A stretch of DNA of 5,855 nucleotides from Chloroflexota bacterium (GTDB lineage Bacteria > Chloroflexota > Ktedonobacteria > Ktedonobacterales > Ktedonobacteraceae): contig VBHS01000320.1 of NCBI GenBank assembly GCA_005881295.1, forward strand, positions 1 to 5,855, in the 5' to 3' direction. A model generated the notes under the pieces. It did no database searches, had not been told where the DNA came from, and saw nothing but the letters and a program-made list of their open reading frames with translations. Shown piece by piece: positions 1 to 5,661 of this stretch. The position numbers and the translations under genes were made by a program. The first letter of the stretch is position 1. Every line of letters starts with the position of its first letter.

Positions 1-131
1 AATTGGCTTTGGAGAAGATCCCTTCGATTACCCTCTTGTAGTGTCTATACAAACAGGTACTTGACACATCTGGATATCCTTTTTCACTGATCTGATTCCG
101 TGCCTGTTATAAAATCCGTAGGCCGGTTACA
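1..131. other. Downstream flank without recognisable features
   Basis: This follows the end of the dehydrogenase gene on the minus strand. No open frame of note, no convincing stem-loop plus T-run, and no RNA gene is visible. A short inverted repeat TTGTA/TACAA (36-52) is the only symmetry seen. Confidence 0.4.
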
Positions 132-1115
132 TCACACAGGCACGCGAGTCTGCTCCACTGTGATGACGACTTTTCCTCGGGCGTGTCCTGTTTCAAGGTG
201 CCGGATAGCCTCAGGAACCTCGCGCAACGGGTAGCGTCTCTCGATTACCGGTATGACTTTTCCAGCTTCCACAAGTTCTTTCACAAAAATCAGGTCTTGC
301 TGATTCATTTTCGCTGTTCCCATGAGGCCGACCCACCTGTTCCCGATCTTTGACCTTAACGGCCCCAGCACCATGTGTTCGAAGAGCCTCGGCAGGCCTG
401 AGAAGCCGGCAACCACACACGTTCCATTGGGGTTCAGTGCGCGCCTGTAAGCAGAGACGGAACGATTTCCTACCGCATCGAAAATCAGGTCGTAATGCTG
501 CCCATTCCTGGTGAAATCTTCTTGCGTGTAATCAATGACATGATCTGCGCCAATCGAGCGCACCATGTCCAGGTTCCTCGTGCTGCATACGCCGGTGACT
601 TCGGCTCCGAATGCTTTGGCGAGCTGCACCGCAAACGAACCCACGCCACCAGAGGCGCCGTTAATCAGAACCTTTTGCCCGGTGTGGATGTGCCCCGTAT
701 CGCGCAGGCCTTGCAGAGCGGTGATGGCCGCCACAGGAATGGCGGCGGCCTCCTCGAACGAACGATTGGCCGGTTTCAACGCCACCCTGTTTTCAGGAAC
801 GGTTGCGTACTCGGCAAAACTCCCCGTCCATGCTCCGAAGACCTCATCTCCTAGCTGAAACTGTGTGACGGTGCTGCCAACGGCTTCCACCCGCCCGGCG
901 AGGTCGGCGCCGAATCTGGGGTCTTTCGGTTTGCGCAGCCCTCCCTCTAAGCGGGCCAGGAACGGTGCACCCCTCATGAGATGCCAGTCCAGGGGATTGG
1001 CGGATGCCGCGTAAATCTTTACCAGGATTTCACCCGCGTTGGGGACGGGTTTCTCTGTCTCTTTGAACTGAAGAACATCCGGTGATCCATAGTGTGTGTA
1101 GACAATCGCTTTCAT
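132..1115 (-). CDS. Zinc-independent medium-chain dehydrogenase/reductase (quinone-oxidoreductase-like, NADPH-dependent)
   Basis: A 327-aa cytosolic oxidoreductase of the MDR superfamily, of full family length. It opens with the typical MKAIVYTHYGSPDVLQ, followed by a GroES-like domain (about residues 28-113) containing SANPLDWHLMRG (38-49), FGADLAGRVEAVG (68-80) and GDEVFG (89-94). The Rossmann domain carries the nucleotide loop NGASGGVGSFAVQLAKAFGA (152-171), and CSTRN after the second strand suggests NADPH rather than NADH. The ending GHARGKVVIT is typical of the family. The Cys ligands of zinc alcohol dehydrogenases are absent, so a QOR/RTN4IP1-like enoyl or quinone reductase activity is more likely than alcohol oxidation. 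The true substrate cannot be read. ATG at 1115 is chosen because the homologous N-terminus starts there; an in-frame TTG at 1130 directly abuts the AAAGGA and is unlikely. It is last of four closely spaced genes, 43 bp after the 91-aa gene. Many databases would call it NAD(P)-dependent alcohol dehydrogenase. Confidence 0.93.
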   Translation of the reverse strand: MKAIVYTHYGSPDVLQFKETEKPVPNAGEILVKIYAASANPLDWHLMRGAPFLARLEGGLRKPKDPRFGADLAGRVEAVGSTVTQFQLGDEVFGAWTGSFAEYATVPENRVALKPANRSFEEAAAIPVAAITALQGLRDTGHIHTGQKVLINGASGGVGSFAVQLAKAFGAEVTGVCSTRNLDMVRSIGADHVIDYTQEDFTRNGQHYDLIFDAVGNRSVSAYRRALNPNGTCVVAGFSGLPRLFEHMVLGPLRSKIGNRWVGLMGTAKMNQQDLIFVKELVEAGKVIPVIERRYPLREVPEAIRHLETGHARGKVVITVEQTRVPV

Positions 1116-1130
1116 AGGTTTGCATTTCAA

Positions 1131-1140
1131 TCCTTTCGTT
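1131..1140 (-). promoter_or_regulatory. Shine-Dalgarno of the dehydrogenase gene, unusually far from its ATG
   Basis: On the minus strand this reads AACGAAAGGA. AGGA lies 15 nt before the chosen ATG (1115), longer than usual, but only 5 nt before an out-of-frame ATG at 1125. The same ten bases precede the two-helix membrane protein gene at 1812-1821, where the spacing is 9 nt. Ribosome binding here is inferred from sequence only. Confidence 0.5.
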
Positions 1141-1158
1141 GCTTACATAAGAGAAGAG

Positions 1159-1434
1159 TCAGGAAAAAAGTTCATTTGACAACTCTGCCTGGCCGGGTGT
1201 AACACGCATGACCGAGAGCAATGGCATTGCCAGGTCACGCACTTTTTTGAGCAAGCCATGCAGCGCGGCCTGGTCGACCACGGGGCCGGTTAACAGCGTC
1301 TCGCCGTTGTCGAGAGCCGTGATGGTCAGACCCTCAAACCAGTCTGTCCATTGACGACCCAGGTGGCCCTTGATCCTGATCTGATAGACCATTGGTTGGC
1401 CTGGATCAATTTCTGAGTTGAATGTGCCTGGCAT
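1159..1434 (-). CDS. Hypothetical 91-aa protein (MVYQIRIKGHLG...DQAALHGLLKKVRDL type)
   Basis: A small, soluble, mixed alpha/beta protein with no signal peptide or membrane segment. The core is YQIRIKGHLGRQWTDWFEGL (17-36), then LTITALDNGETLLTGPVVDQAALHGLLKKVRDLAMPLLSV-like sequence (36-75). Strand-rich first half, TGPVVDQAALHG turn and an amphipathic helix followed by a strand suggest a compact fold. I recognise this as a recurrent type of small hypothetical protein in Chloroflexota and some other bacteria, but no function is established for it. ATG at 1434 is preferred: it follows GGGGA with 8 nt spacing and starts just before the conserved-looking part. The open frame continues up to 1536, but that part overlaps the upstream gene and is Arg/His-rich nonsense-like sequence. 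A second in-frame ATG at 1392 (M15) could also serve. It lies 29 bp after the two-helix protein gene and 43 bp before the dehydrogenase gene, so it is probably cotranscribed with both. Confidence 0.8.
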   Translation of the reverse strand: MPGTFNSEIDPGQPMVYQIRIKGHLGRQWTDWFEGLTITALDNGETLLTGPVVDQAALHGLLKKVRDLAMPLLSVMRVTPGQAELSNELFS

Positions 1435-1463
1435 AGCTCTGTCCCCAGTCTCGTGATGATGGC

Positions 1464-1802
1464 TCAGCGAATCTTGTCCATGCCTATACCGGCTATGAAG
1501 AGGATAGCGAAACAGGCAACAGCGAAACTTGCCCATCCTGATGTCCCACCGAGAACAAACATGAAGAGCAGGCCAAACAGCAGCAGCAGCCCCAGGGCAA
1601 TCACGGCCAGGGCGAAACGCAGCATATTCGTCCTGTCATGTGGGAGCGGATAGACTTTGCCGGACGATCCTTCTCTCACCTCCTGCTTATAGGAGGTCTC
1701 ATACCGCTGGCGAGCAGATGCTGTCTGGTTGCCCTCGTAGCTCCCATACACCGGGTCTGCTGGCTGATAGATCGCTTCACTGACTTCCTTTTGTGGCATC
1801 AT
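1464..1802 (-). CDS. Small two-helix membrane protein with Tyr-rich cytosolic tail
   Basis: A 112-aa protein not matched to any named family. Residues 1-58 are hydrophilic and probably disordered, with spaced tyrosines (IYQPADPVYGSYEG, 11-24; RYETSYKQEVREG, 33-45). Two strongly hydrophobic helices follow: about 61-85 (LRFALAVIALGLLLLFGLLF...) and 90-107 (WASFAVACFAILFIAGIG), joined by GGTSG, with a short basic end MDKIR. By the positive-inside rule both ends probably face the cytoplasm. The start has two adjacent ATGs (1802 and 1799); AAAGGA lies 9 nt before the first. The gene is 53 bp downstream of the DUF4870-type gene, and both proteins combine a Tyr-rich soluble N-terminus with a membrane C-terminus, so a joint role in the envelope is plausible but unproven. 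Confidence 0.8.
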   Translation of the reverse strand: MMPQKEVSEAIYQPADPVYGSYEGNQTASARQRYETSYKQEVREGSSGKVYPLPHDRTNMLRFALAVIALGLLLLFGLLFMFVLGGTSGWASFAVACFAILFIAGIGMDKIR

Positions 1803-1811
1803 AGGGTTTGT

Positions 1812-1821
1812 TCCTTTCGTT
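1812..1821 (-). promoter_or_regulatory. Shine-Dalgarno of the two-helix membrane protein gene
   Basis: Minus-strand AACGAAAGGA, with AGGA 9 nt before the first ATG at 1802. The leader to the start codon shares two blocks (AACGAAAGGA and CAAACC-TATG) with the leader of the dehydrogenase gene, where they are separated by extra bases. Confidence 0.6.
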
Positions 1822-1855
1822 CAAACGCTCTTATAACTCGTTTAACTCGACGCCT

Positions 1856-2401
1856 CTAGTCCCTCAGGGAATTGGCCCATTTTTCAGCATAATCGCCGAC
1901 GATGGGCAGCTTGTAGTATCTGCCGCGAGCCGCTTTGACCATCAAGACAATCCAGCAGATGAAGGAGACGAACAACAGCCCGGCGCTGAGGGAGCTAAGC
2001 AAAGGGATGTGGCTGAACACAGTCGTCACAATGCCTATCGCGCCGAAGAAGATGAGGGACTGCATGGCGTGGAAGCGCACAAAGCGATTCTCTCTCTTAA
2101 GCAGGAGGAAGATCAGGCCGGTGATCCAGCCGCCCAGGTAGCTCAGCCAGCCGGCAGCGGGCGTTCGCAAGATCTTTTCAGAAGGGCTGATATGGCCTGC
2201 AGGTGGCGCAAAGTACGGCTGCCCATAGTGCTGCTGAGAAGCATAGAGTTGCTCTTGCTGCTGGTATCCCCCCTCAAAGGGCGGGTGATAGCTCTCTGGA
2301 GAGCTTTCCTGAAAGTCGTTGGAAGCCTCGAGCGGCTGCGCTGTGGCCGCTCCTTTGTATCCATCATAGGGAGTATGAGCTTCGTTTGAATAGTTTTTCA
2401 T
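1856..2401 (-). CDS. DUF4870-type (Tic20-like) multi-helix membrane protein with Tyr/Gln-rich N-terminal tail
   Basis: 181 aa. Residues 1-72 form a low-complexity, probably disordered tail rich in Tyr, Gln, Pro and Ser (for example YQQQEQLYASQQHYGQPYF, 46-64). The rest is the DUF4870 core: GWLSYLGGWITGLIFLLLKR (84-103), then ENRFVRFHAMQSLIFFGAIG (104-123), a third hydrophobic stretch around 133-157, and the closing YKLPIVGDYAEKWA (163-176). ENRFVRFHAMQS and KLPIVGD..E are the hallmarks of this family, found in many bacteria and archaea; its biochemical role is unknown. Three membrane helices are expected. ATG at 2401 is preferred because AAGG stands 10 nt upstream and the sequence after it is protein-like; the frame stays open to 2665, but that extension overlaps the regulator gene's 3' end and contains Cys/Trp-rich non-conserved sequence. 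It is the first of four close genes and lies 196 bp after the regulator gene. Confidence 0.88.
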   Translation of the reverse strand: MKNYSNEAHTPYDGYKGAATAQPLEASNDFQESSPESYHPPFEGGYQQQEQLYASQQHYGQPYFAPPAGHISPSEKILRTPAAGWLSYLGGWITGLIFLLLKRENRFVRFHAMQSLIFFGAIGIVTTVFSHIPLLSSLSAGLLFVSFICWIVLMVKAARGRYYKLPIVGDYAEKWANSLRD

Positions 2402-2478
2402 GAGTGTATAACCTTCTTTCAATTTATGCGGGGTGACCGCTCTACAGAGCCTGTACCACTGGCTCAATCTATACCAGA

Positions 2479-2508
2479 AGCATAGCTCCATGACGGTATG
2501 CAGGTCGA
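2479..2508 (-). promoter_or_regulatory. Weak sigma70-like promoter candidate for the DUF4870-type gene
   Basis: On the minus strand TCGACC (2503-2508) and TATGCT (2479-2484) are separated by 18 bp; each matches the consensus at four of six positions. It would give a leader of about 70 nt. Matches of this quality occur by chance, so the call rests partly on position and on the direct repeat located 8 bp upstream of the -35 box. Confidence 0.25.
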
Positions 2509-2516
2509 GACACGAA

Positions 2517-2538
2517 AGTGTTGTTTGGAGTGTTGTTT
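2517..2538. repeat. 10-bp direct repeat, 12-bp period
   Basis: AGTGTTGTTT occurs at 2517-2526 and again at 2529-2538, perfectly conserved. The period is close to one DNA helical turn, as expected for a site where two protein subunits bind the same face. It lies upstream of the candidate -35 box of the DUF4870-type gene. Binding is inferred. Confidence 0.6.
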
Positions 2539-2571
2539 TGTGAGGGGAGTAAGGAGCAGTTCTTAGGAGCA

Positions 2572-2587
2572 AGTGTGCGCGCACACT
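2572..2587. repeat. Perfect 16-bp palindrome AGTGTGCGCGCACACT
   Basis: The sequence equals its own reverse complement over all 16 bases. It begins 10 bp after the stop codon of the regulator gene. As RNA it can form a 6-bp stem with a CGCG loop, extendable by two GC pairs past a bulge, but no U-run follows, so a rho-independent terminator is unlikely. A dimeric repressor or activator site for the downstream genes is an alternative. Confidence 0.7.
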
Positions 2588-2597
2588 GCCGTTGAGG

Positions 2598-5243
2598 CTA
2601 CAACAGGCCCAACTCGCGGGCACGTGCGACCGCTTCGGTGCGCCTTTCGACCTGGAGTTTGCCAAAGATTTTCCGGTTGTGTCCTTTCACAGTATCCAGG
2701 GCGAGGAACAGCCGCTCGCTGATCTCCTGATTCGAGAGCCCTTGCGCGATGAGGTGGAGGACTTCCAGCTCGCGCTGGCTGAGTGGCTCGAGCAGGGGCT
2801 GGACGGCAGGCTGAGACGAGTTGTCTTCGCGTTCCTGCTCCTCGGCTTTAAATACCGCCAGCAACTTCCCGGTATAGTCCAGCATGATGCCCTGAGTCGC
2901 GGCTTCAGACAAGAGGTGCGCCATCGGGGGACCTTCGTCGACAAAGAGACGGACGAATCCGCCCGGTTCTGCCAGCGCCAGCGCCTCAACGAGCAGGTGC
3001 ACCGCTTTGTCCTTCTCGCCATGTGCCTGCAGAGCGACTGCCTGGAGCACCATCACCTTGAGCAACTCATCCTGCCAGCCCTTTGCCTCCATCAGACCGC
3101 GCCATGATTCCAGCAGCGCCAGCGCCGCGGACGTGTCGCCCTGGGCCAGGTGTACTCTGGCCTGGATGAGAGGGAGTTCGTGCGCCTGCGCCAGGTGAGC
3201 AGCGGCCGCAAGGTTGCCCTGGCGCAGCAACACCAGCACTTGCACAGCAGCCACATCGGGAAGGCGATACACAAAGTTTTGCTGGCGCGCGGATTGACCG
3301 GCCTGAGCGAGCAGATCAGCGGCGCCGTCCACATCCCCCGCGGCTAGTTTCAGGCGGGCAAGAAATACCTCACTGATAATGAAGCGGTCGATCACGCTCT
3401 CATACTGTCGCGCCAGGTTGAGACTCTGTCGCCCGTGCTGCTCGGCGGCATCCAGGTCGTTCCATTCGTGGAGGATACGGGCCAGGCCAAGATGCGCTTC
3501 GTTGATAATCTGCAGCGGCTGATCACTCCCCATTTGCAGGACGCGCCGGTAGGTCTCGGCTGCCAGGTAGAGCTGGTTGTCTGCTTCCTGCACGTTGCCC
3601 AGGCCGATGGTCGCCAGGATAATGGTGAAGATATCCCCGGCTGCCTGGCTGAGAGCAATGGCTTCGGTATAGGCCCGGCGGGCCGCGGCACGGTCTCCCT
3701 GGAACATGTGGGCAACCCCCAGCGTCCAGTGTGCGGTCGCGCGCATAGACTGGTTGTCCGGGTGCAGGTACTCCAGGGCGCGGCGCGACTGGACAAGCAG
3801 GGGTTCTACCTGGTAGCGGGTGAGCGCCAGCGTCGCACGGGCCTCGGCAATTGCCCCGACCAGGTTGCGGGTCTCGTCGTCCTCTTCGGCGCCTTGCATG
3901 GCGGCTTCAGCCGCCTGCAGTTTCTCTTCCACGCCGGTTGTCTGGCCAATCACCAGCAACAGCGAGGCATGCCTCCACCACAACGAGGGCCTGGAATTCA
4001 GCACGGTCACCGGCAGCGACTCCAGCCAGTCCAGTAGCGTAGTCACCGCGCCGCGAAAATGCCGGGGAATCCCTTTTCCTCCCATCAGGCGCTCGGCGCG
4101 CTCAATTTCATGGGCAGCAGCGGCATGGCGAAACGCTTCTAGATAGAGGCCATTGTCCTCAAACCACTGGCTGGCGCGGATATACAATTCGTTCACCTGG
4201 CTTTCCGCATCGCCTGGGATGCTCTGGCGCAGTCGCTGTCGCAGCAGGTCCGCGAAGAGATGGTGATAGCGGTACCAATGCCGCTCGTTGTCCAGGGGGA
4301 TGATGAACAGGTTGGCGCGGTCGAGCAATTCCAGGGTGGCTTGCCCGGAAGCGGAGGAGTCGAGCAAAATGGCATCACACAGCGGACCGCACAGGCGCTC
4401 CAGGATAGAGGTGCGCAGCAAAAACGCCTGGACGCTTTCAGGCTGCTGCTCAAGAACTTCTTCAAGCAGGTAGTCCATTACGAAATGGTGACTGCCGGTG
4501 AACGATGTGATAAAGCTGGCGGCGTCTGGCTGTCCCTGTAATGAAAGCGCGGCTAATTGCAGGCCGGCGATCCAGCCTTCGGTGCGCCTTTCCAGGGCGG
4601 CGATGTCTTGCGCTGAGAGGCGCAGGCCCATCACCTGGTTGAGAAATGCGGCGGCTTCAGAGGGAGTAAACCGCAAATCGGCGGCGCGCACTTCCGTCAT
4701 GCGGCCACCGGCGCGTAAGCGGGCCAACGGCAGCGGCGGATCCTCGCGGGTGGCGATGACCAGGTGCATGTGTGGTGGCAGGTGCTCGAGCAGAAAGGTG
4801 AGAGCCTGGTCGATCGCCTTGGCATCAATCACGTGGTAGTCGTCAAAGACGAGCACGAACTGGTCTGAGATGCTGGTCAGGTCATTGAGCAGTGTTGTCA
4901 AAATCGCTTCGGTTGGCGGTGGCTGAGGGGATTGGAGCACGCCCAACACCCCTTCCCCAACATGCGCCGCAATCGTCTGCAAAGCAGCCACGAGGTAGGT
5001 CAGAAAGCGTGCGGGATCGTTATCCCCTTCATCCAGTGACAACCAGGCTGCCGGTCGCTCGATTAAGGCGAGCCACTGGCTGACCAGCGTGGTCTTCCCA
5101 AAGCCGGCGGGGGCCGAGATGAGGACCAGGTGGCGGCGCAGCCCCTCGTTCAGCCGCTCGAGCAGGCGCGGGCGGCTGACAACCTCAGGCCGAAGCGGAG
5201 GCATATACAGTTTTGTGGCGAGAATGGGCGTGGGTGACGGCAT
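2598..5243 (-). CDS. LAL-family (MalT-like) ATP-dependent LuxR-type transcriptional regulator
   Basis: An 881-aa intracellular regulator of the STAND class. In order: a short N-terminus (ILATKLYMPPLRPEVVSRPRL, 7-27); an NTPase domain with Walker A APAGFGKTT (44-52), Walker B FVLVFDDYHVID (129-140) and sensor-like VIATREDPPLPLARLR (162-177); a winged-helix/arm region with RRTEGWIAGLQLAALSLQG (219-237) and YRYHHLFADLLRQRL (324-338); a long TPR-like helical sensor region (about 350-760); LFVDEGPPMAHLL (766-778); and a C-terminal LuxR helix-turn-helix LSQRELEVLHLIAQGLSNQEI (821-841) with TVKGHNRKIFGKL (851-863). All key ATPase and HTH residues are present, and the length is normal for the family. 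Such proteins oligomerise on ligand and ATP binding and activate transcription; this one's ligand is unknown. ATG at 5243 is chosen: AGGAAGGA lies 12 nt upstream and the family-typical LATKLYMPP follows. An open GTG-started extension to 5345 lacks a ribosome site. It has its own strong promoter and may control the genes downstream, though this is only suggested by proximity. Confidence 0.95.
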   Translation of the reverse strand: MPSPTPILATKLYMPPLRPEVVSRPRLLERLNEGLRRHLVLISAPAGFGKTTLVSQWLALIERPAAWLSLDEGDNDPARFLTYLVAALQTIAAHVGEGVLGVLQSPQPPPTEAILTTLLNDLTSISDQFVLVFDDYHVIDAKAIDQALTFLLEHLPPHMHLVIATREDPPLPLARLRAGGRMTEVRAADLRFTPSEAAAFLNQVMGLRLSAQDIAALERRTEGWIAGLQLAALSLQGQPDAASFITSFTGSHHFVMDYLLEEVLEQQPESVQAFLLRTSILERLCGPLCDAILLDSSASGQATLELLDRANLFIIPLDNERHWYRYHHLFADLLRQRLRQSIPGDAESQVNELYIRASQWFEDNGLYLEAFRHAAAAHEIERAERLMGGKGIPRHFRGAVTTLLDWLESLPVTVLNSRPSLWWRHASLLLVIGQTTGVEEKLQAAEAAMQGAEEDDETRNLVGAIAEARATLALTRYQVEPLLVQSRRALEYLHPDNQSMRATAHWTLGVAHMFQGDRAAARRAYTEAIALSQAAGDIFTIILATIGLGNVQEADNQLYLAAETYRRVLQMGSDQPLQIINEAHLGLARILHEWNDLDAAEQHGRQSLNLARQYESVIDRFIISEVFLARLKLAAGDVDGAADLLAQAGQSARQQNFVYRLPDVAAVQVLVLLRQGNLAAAAHLAQAHELPLIQARVHLAQGDTSAALALLESWRGLMEAKGWQDELLKVMVLQAVALQAHGEKDKAVHLLVEALALAEPGGFVRLFVDEGPPMAHLLSEAATQGIMLDYTGKLLAVFKAEEQEREDNSSQPAVQPLLEPLSQRELEVLHLIAQGLSNQEISERLFLALDTVKGHNRKIFGKLQVERRTEAVARARELGLL

Positions 5244-5405
5244 GCCTGTTTCTGTTCCTTCCTGGGCGGCCTGCCTTGTTCTTCTCTTCGTTCTTCCGAG
5301 CGCGCAAGAACCGCTGCCGTGGCAGTGAGATGCTTTCAACAGCACCTACATTCGATGGTTACATCCTGTCTCTCTTGCTCTCTCTCCTGGCTTCGGCCTG
5401 ACAAG
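5244..5405 (-). other. Long 5' leader of the regulator gene
   Basis: With the promoter at 5406-5434, transcription should begin near 5399, giving about 156 nt of untranslated RNA. It is purine-rich on the transcript strand (GAGAGAGAGCAAGAGAGA-like stretch near 5366-5388), contains an inverted repeat CTGCC-AC-GGCAG (5314-5325) and two start-stop pairs, ATGTAA (5359-5364) and ATGTAG (5346-5351). I do not recognise a riboswitch. Confidence 0.5.
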
Positions 5406-5434
5406 ATCATAGAAGAAAAAAGGGTGTCAGTCAA
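5406..5434 (-). promoter_or_regulatory. Sigma70-type promoter of the regulator gene
   Basis: Minus-strand -35 TTGACT (5429-5434) and -10 TATGAT (5406-5411) are each one base from consensus and separated by exactly 17 bp, with a T-rich spacer. It is the best promoter in the window and points directly into the regulator gene. Predicted transcription start is near 5399. Confidence 0.75.
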
Positions 5435-5439
5435 GCGGC

Positions 5440-5457
5440 CAGGGCGATCAGGGCGAT
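5440..5457. repeat. Tandem 9-bp repeat abutting the regulator promoter
   Basis: CAGGGCGAT occurs twice head to tail (5440-5448, 5449-5457); on the transcript strand this is ATCGCCCTG twice, ending 5 bp upstream of the -35 box. Direct repeats at this place are where an activator would contact RNA polymerase, and MalT-type regulators are known to use directly repeated sites. Autoregulation is an inference. Confidence 0.55.
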
Positions 5458-5523
5458 GATGGCTTTGCATCCTCCGAGGGGAAATCGTGTAGGAGCGCAA
5501 TGATTCACTTTAGCGATCAAACC

Positions 5524-5564
5524 CGACAATGTCATCCTTCGCTGCGCTCAGGATGACATTGTCG
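5524..5564. repeat. Perfect 15-bp inverted repeat with 11-bp loop (dispersed-type palindrome)
   Basis: Left arm CGACAATGTCATCCT (5524-5538) and right arm AGGATGACATTGTCG (5550-5564) are exact reverse complements around TCGCTGCGCTC. The core, read on the other strand as TCATCCTGAGCGCAGCGAAG, resembles a short element that I recall as recurring in intergenic DNA of many bacterial genomes, including Chloroflexota. No transposase is present. No clean T-run follows on the minus strand; on the plus strand GTTTTTG follows 6 bp later, so a plus-strand terminator is possible although no plus-strand gene ends here within the window. Confidence 0.75.
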
Positions 5565-5577
5565 ATAGCGGTTTTTG

Positions 5578-5635
5578 AAAATCATTATTGGCTGTTGGAG
5601 GTTGTCAACGCCCTCTACAGGCCGATAATGATTTT
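5578..5635. repeat. Long imperfect AT-rich hairpin
   Basis: Left arm AAAATCATTATTGGCTGT (5578-5595) pairs with right arm ACAGGCCGATAATGATTTT (5617-5635) with one G-T type mismatch and one single-base bulge. The inner part (GGAGG / CCCTC) can extend the stem further. The right arm shares GGCCGAT with the neighbouring CCGATTTATCGG elements, suggesting one family of palindromic units. Confidence 0.65.
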
Positions 5636-5661
5636 TTACAATCAAAATCGGTAATATTCCT

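Larger units (their letters stand above)
2402..2597. other. Intergenic control region between regulator and four-gene set
   Basis: A 196-bp gap with no gene. It contains, from the regulator side: a 16-bp palindrome (2572-2587), a 7-bp direct repeat AGGAGCA at 2552-2558 and 2565-2571 (13-bp period), a 10-bp direct repeat at 2517-2538, a weak promoter candidate (2479-2508) and a small inverted repeat GCTCT-AC-AGAGC (2439-2450). No hairpin followed by a T-run is visible on the minus strand, so read-through from the regulator gene is possible. Confidence 0.6.

Noticed and set aside
61..113. Plus-strand promoter using TTGACA at 61-66 or TATAAA at 108-113
   Set aside because: The two boxes are 41 bp apart, neither has a partner at 16-18 bp, and no plus-strand gene follows.
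112..126. Terminator for the dehydrogenase gene from CCG/CGG followed by ATTTTAT
   Set aside because: The stem is only three pairs, too weak for a rho-independent terminator.
495..858. Plus-strand open frames opposite the dehydrogenase gene
   Set aside because: They mirror the codons of a clear MDR gene and show no recognisable domain.
1435..1536. N-terminal extension of the 91-aa hypothetical protein
   Set aside because: It overlaps the end of the two-helix membrane protein gene in another frame and reads as Cys/Arg/His-rich non-conserved sequence; a proper ATG with a ribosome site exists at 1434.
1808..2389. 193-codon plus-strand open frame opposite the DUF4870-type gene
   Set aside because: The opposite strand encodes a recognised family with clear hallmarks; the plus-strand product has no recognisable features.
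2402..2665. N-terminal extension of the DUF4870-type protein
   Set aside because: It overlaps the 3' end of the regulator gene and the intergenic repeats; a ribosome site precedes the ATG at 2401.
3435..4037. 200-codon plus-strand open frame inside the regulator gene
   Set aside because: Antisense to a well-conserved TPR region; long antisense frames are common in GC-rich coding DNA. No ribosome site or domain seen.
5244..5345. GTG-started N-terminal extension of the LAL regulator
   Set aside because: No ribosome site at 5345, and the family N-terminus (LATKLYMPP) comes just after the ATG at 5243, which has AGGAAGGA upstream.
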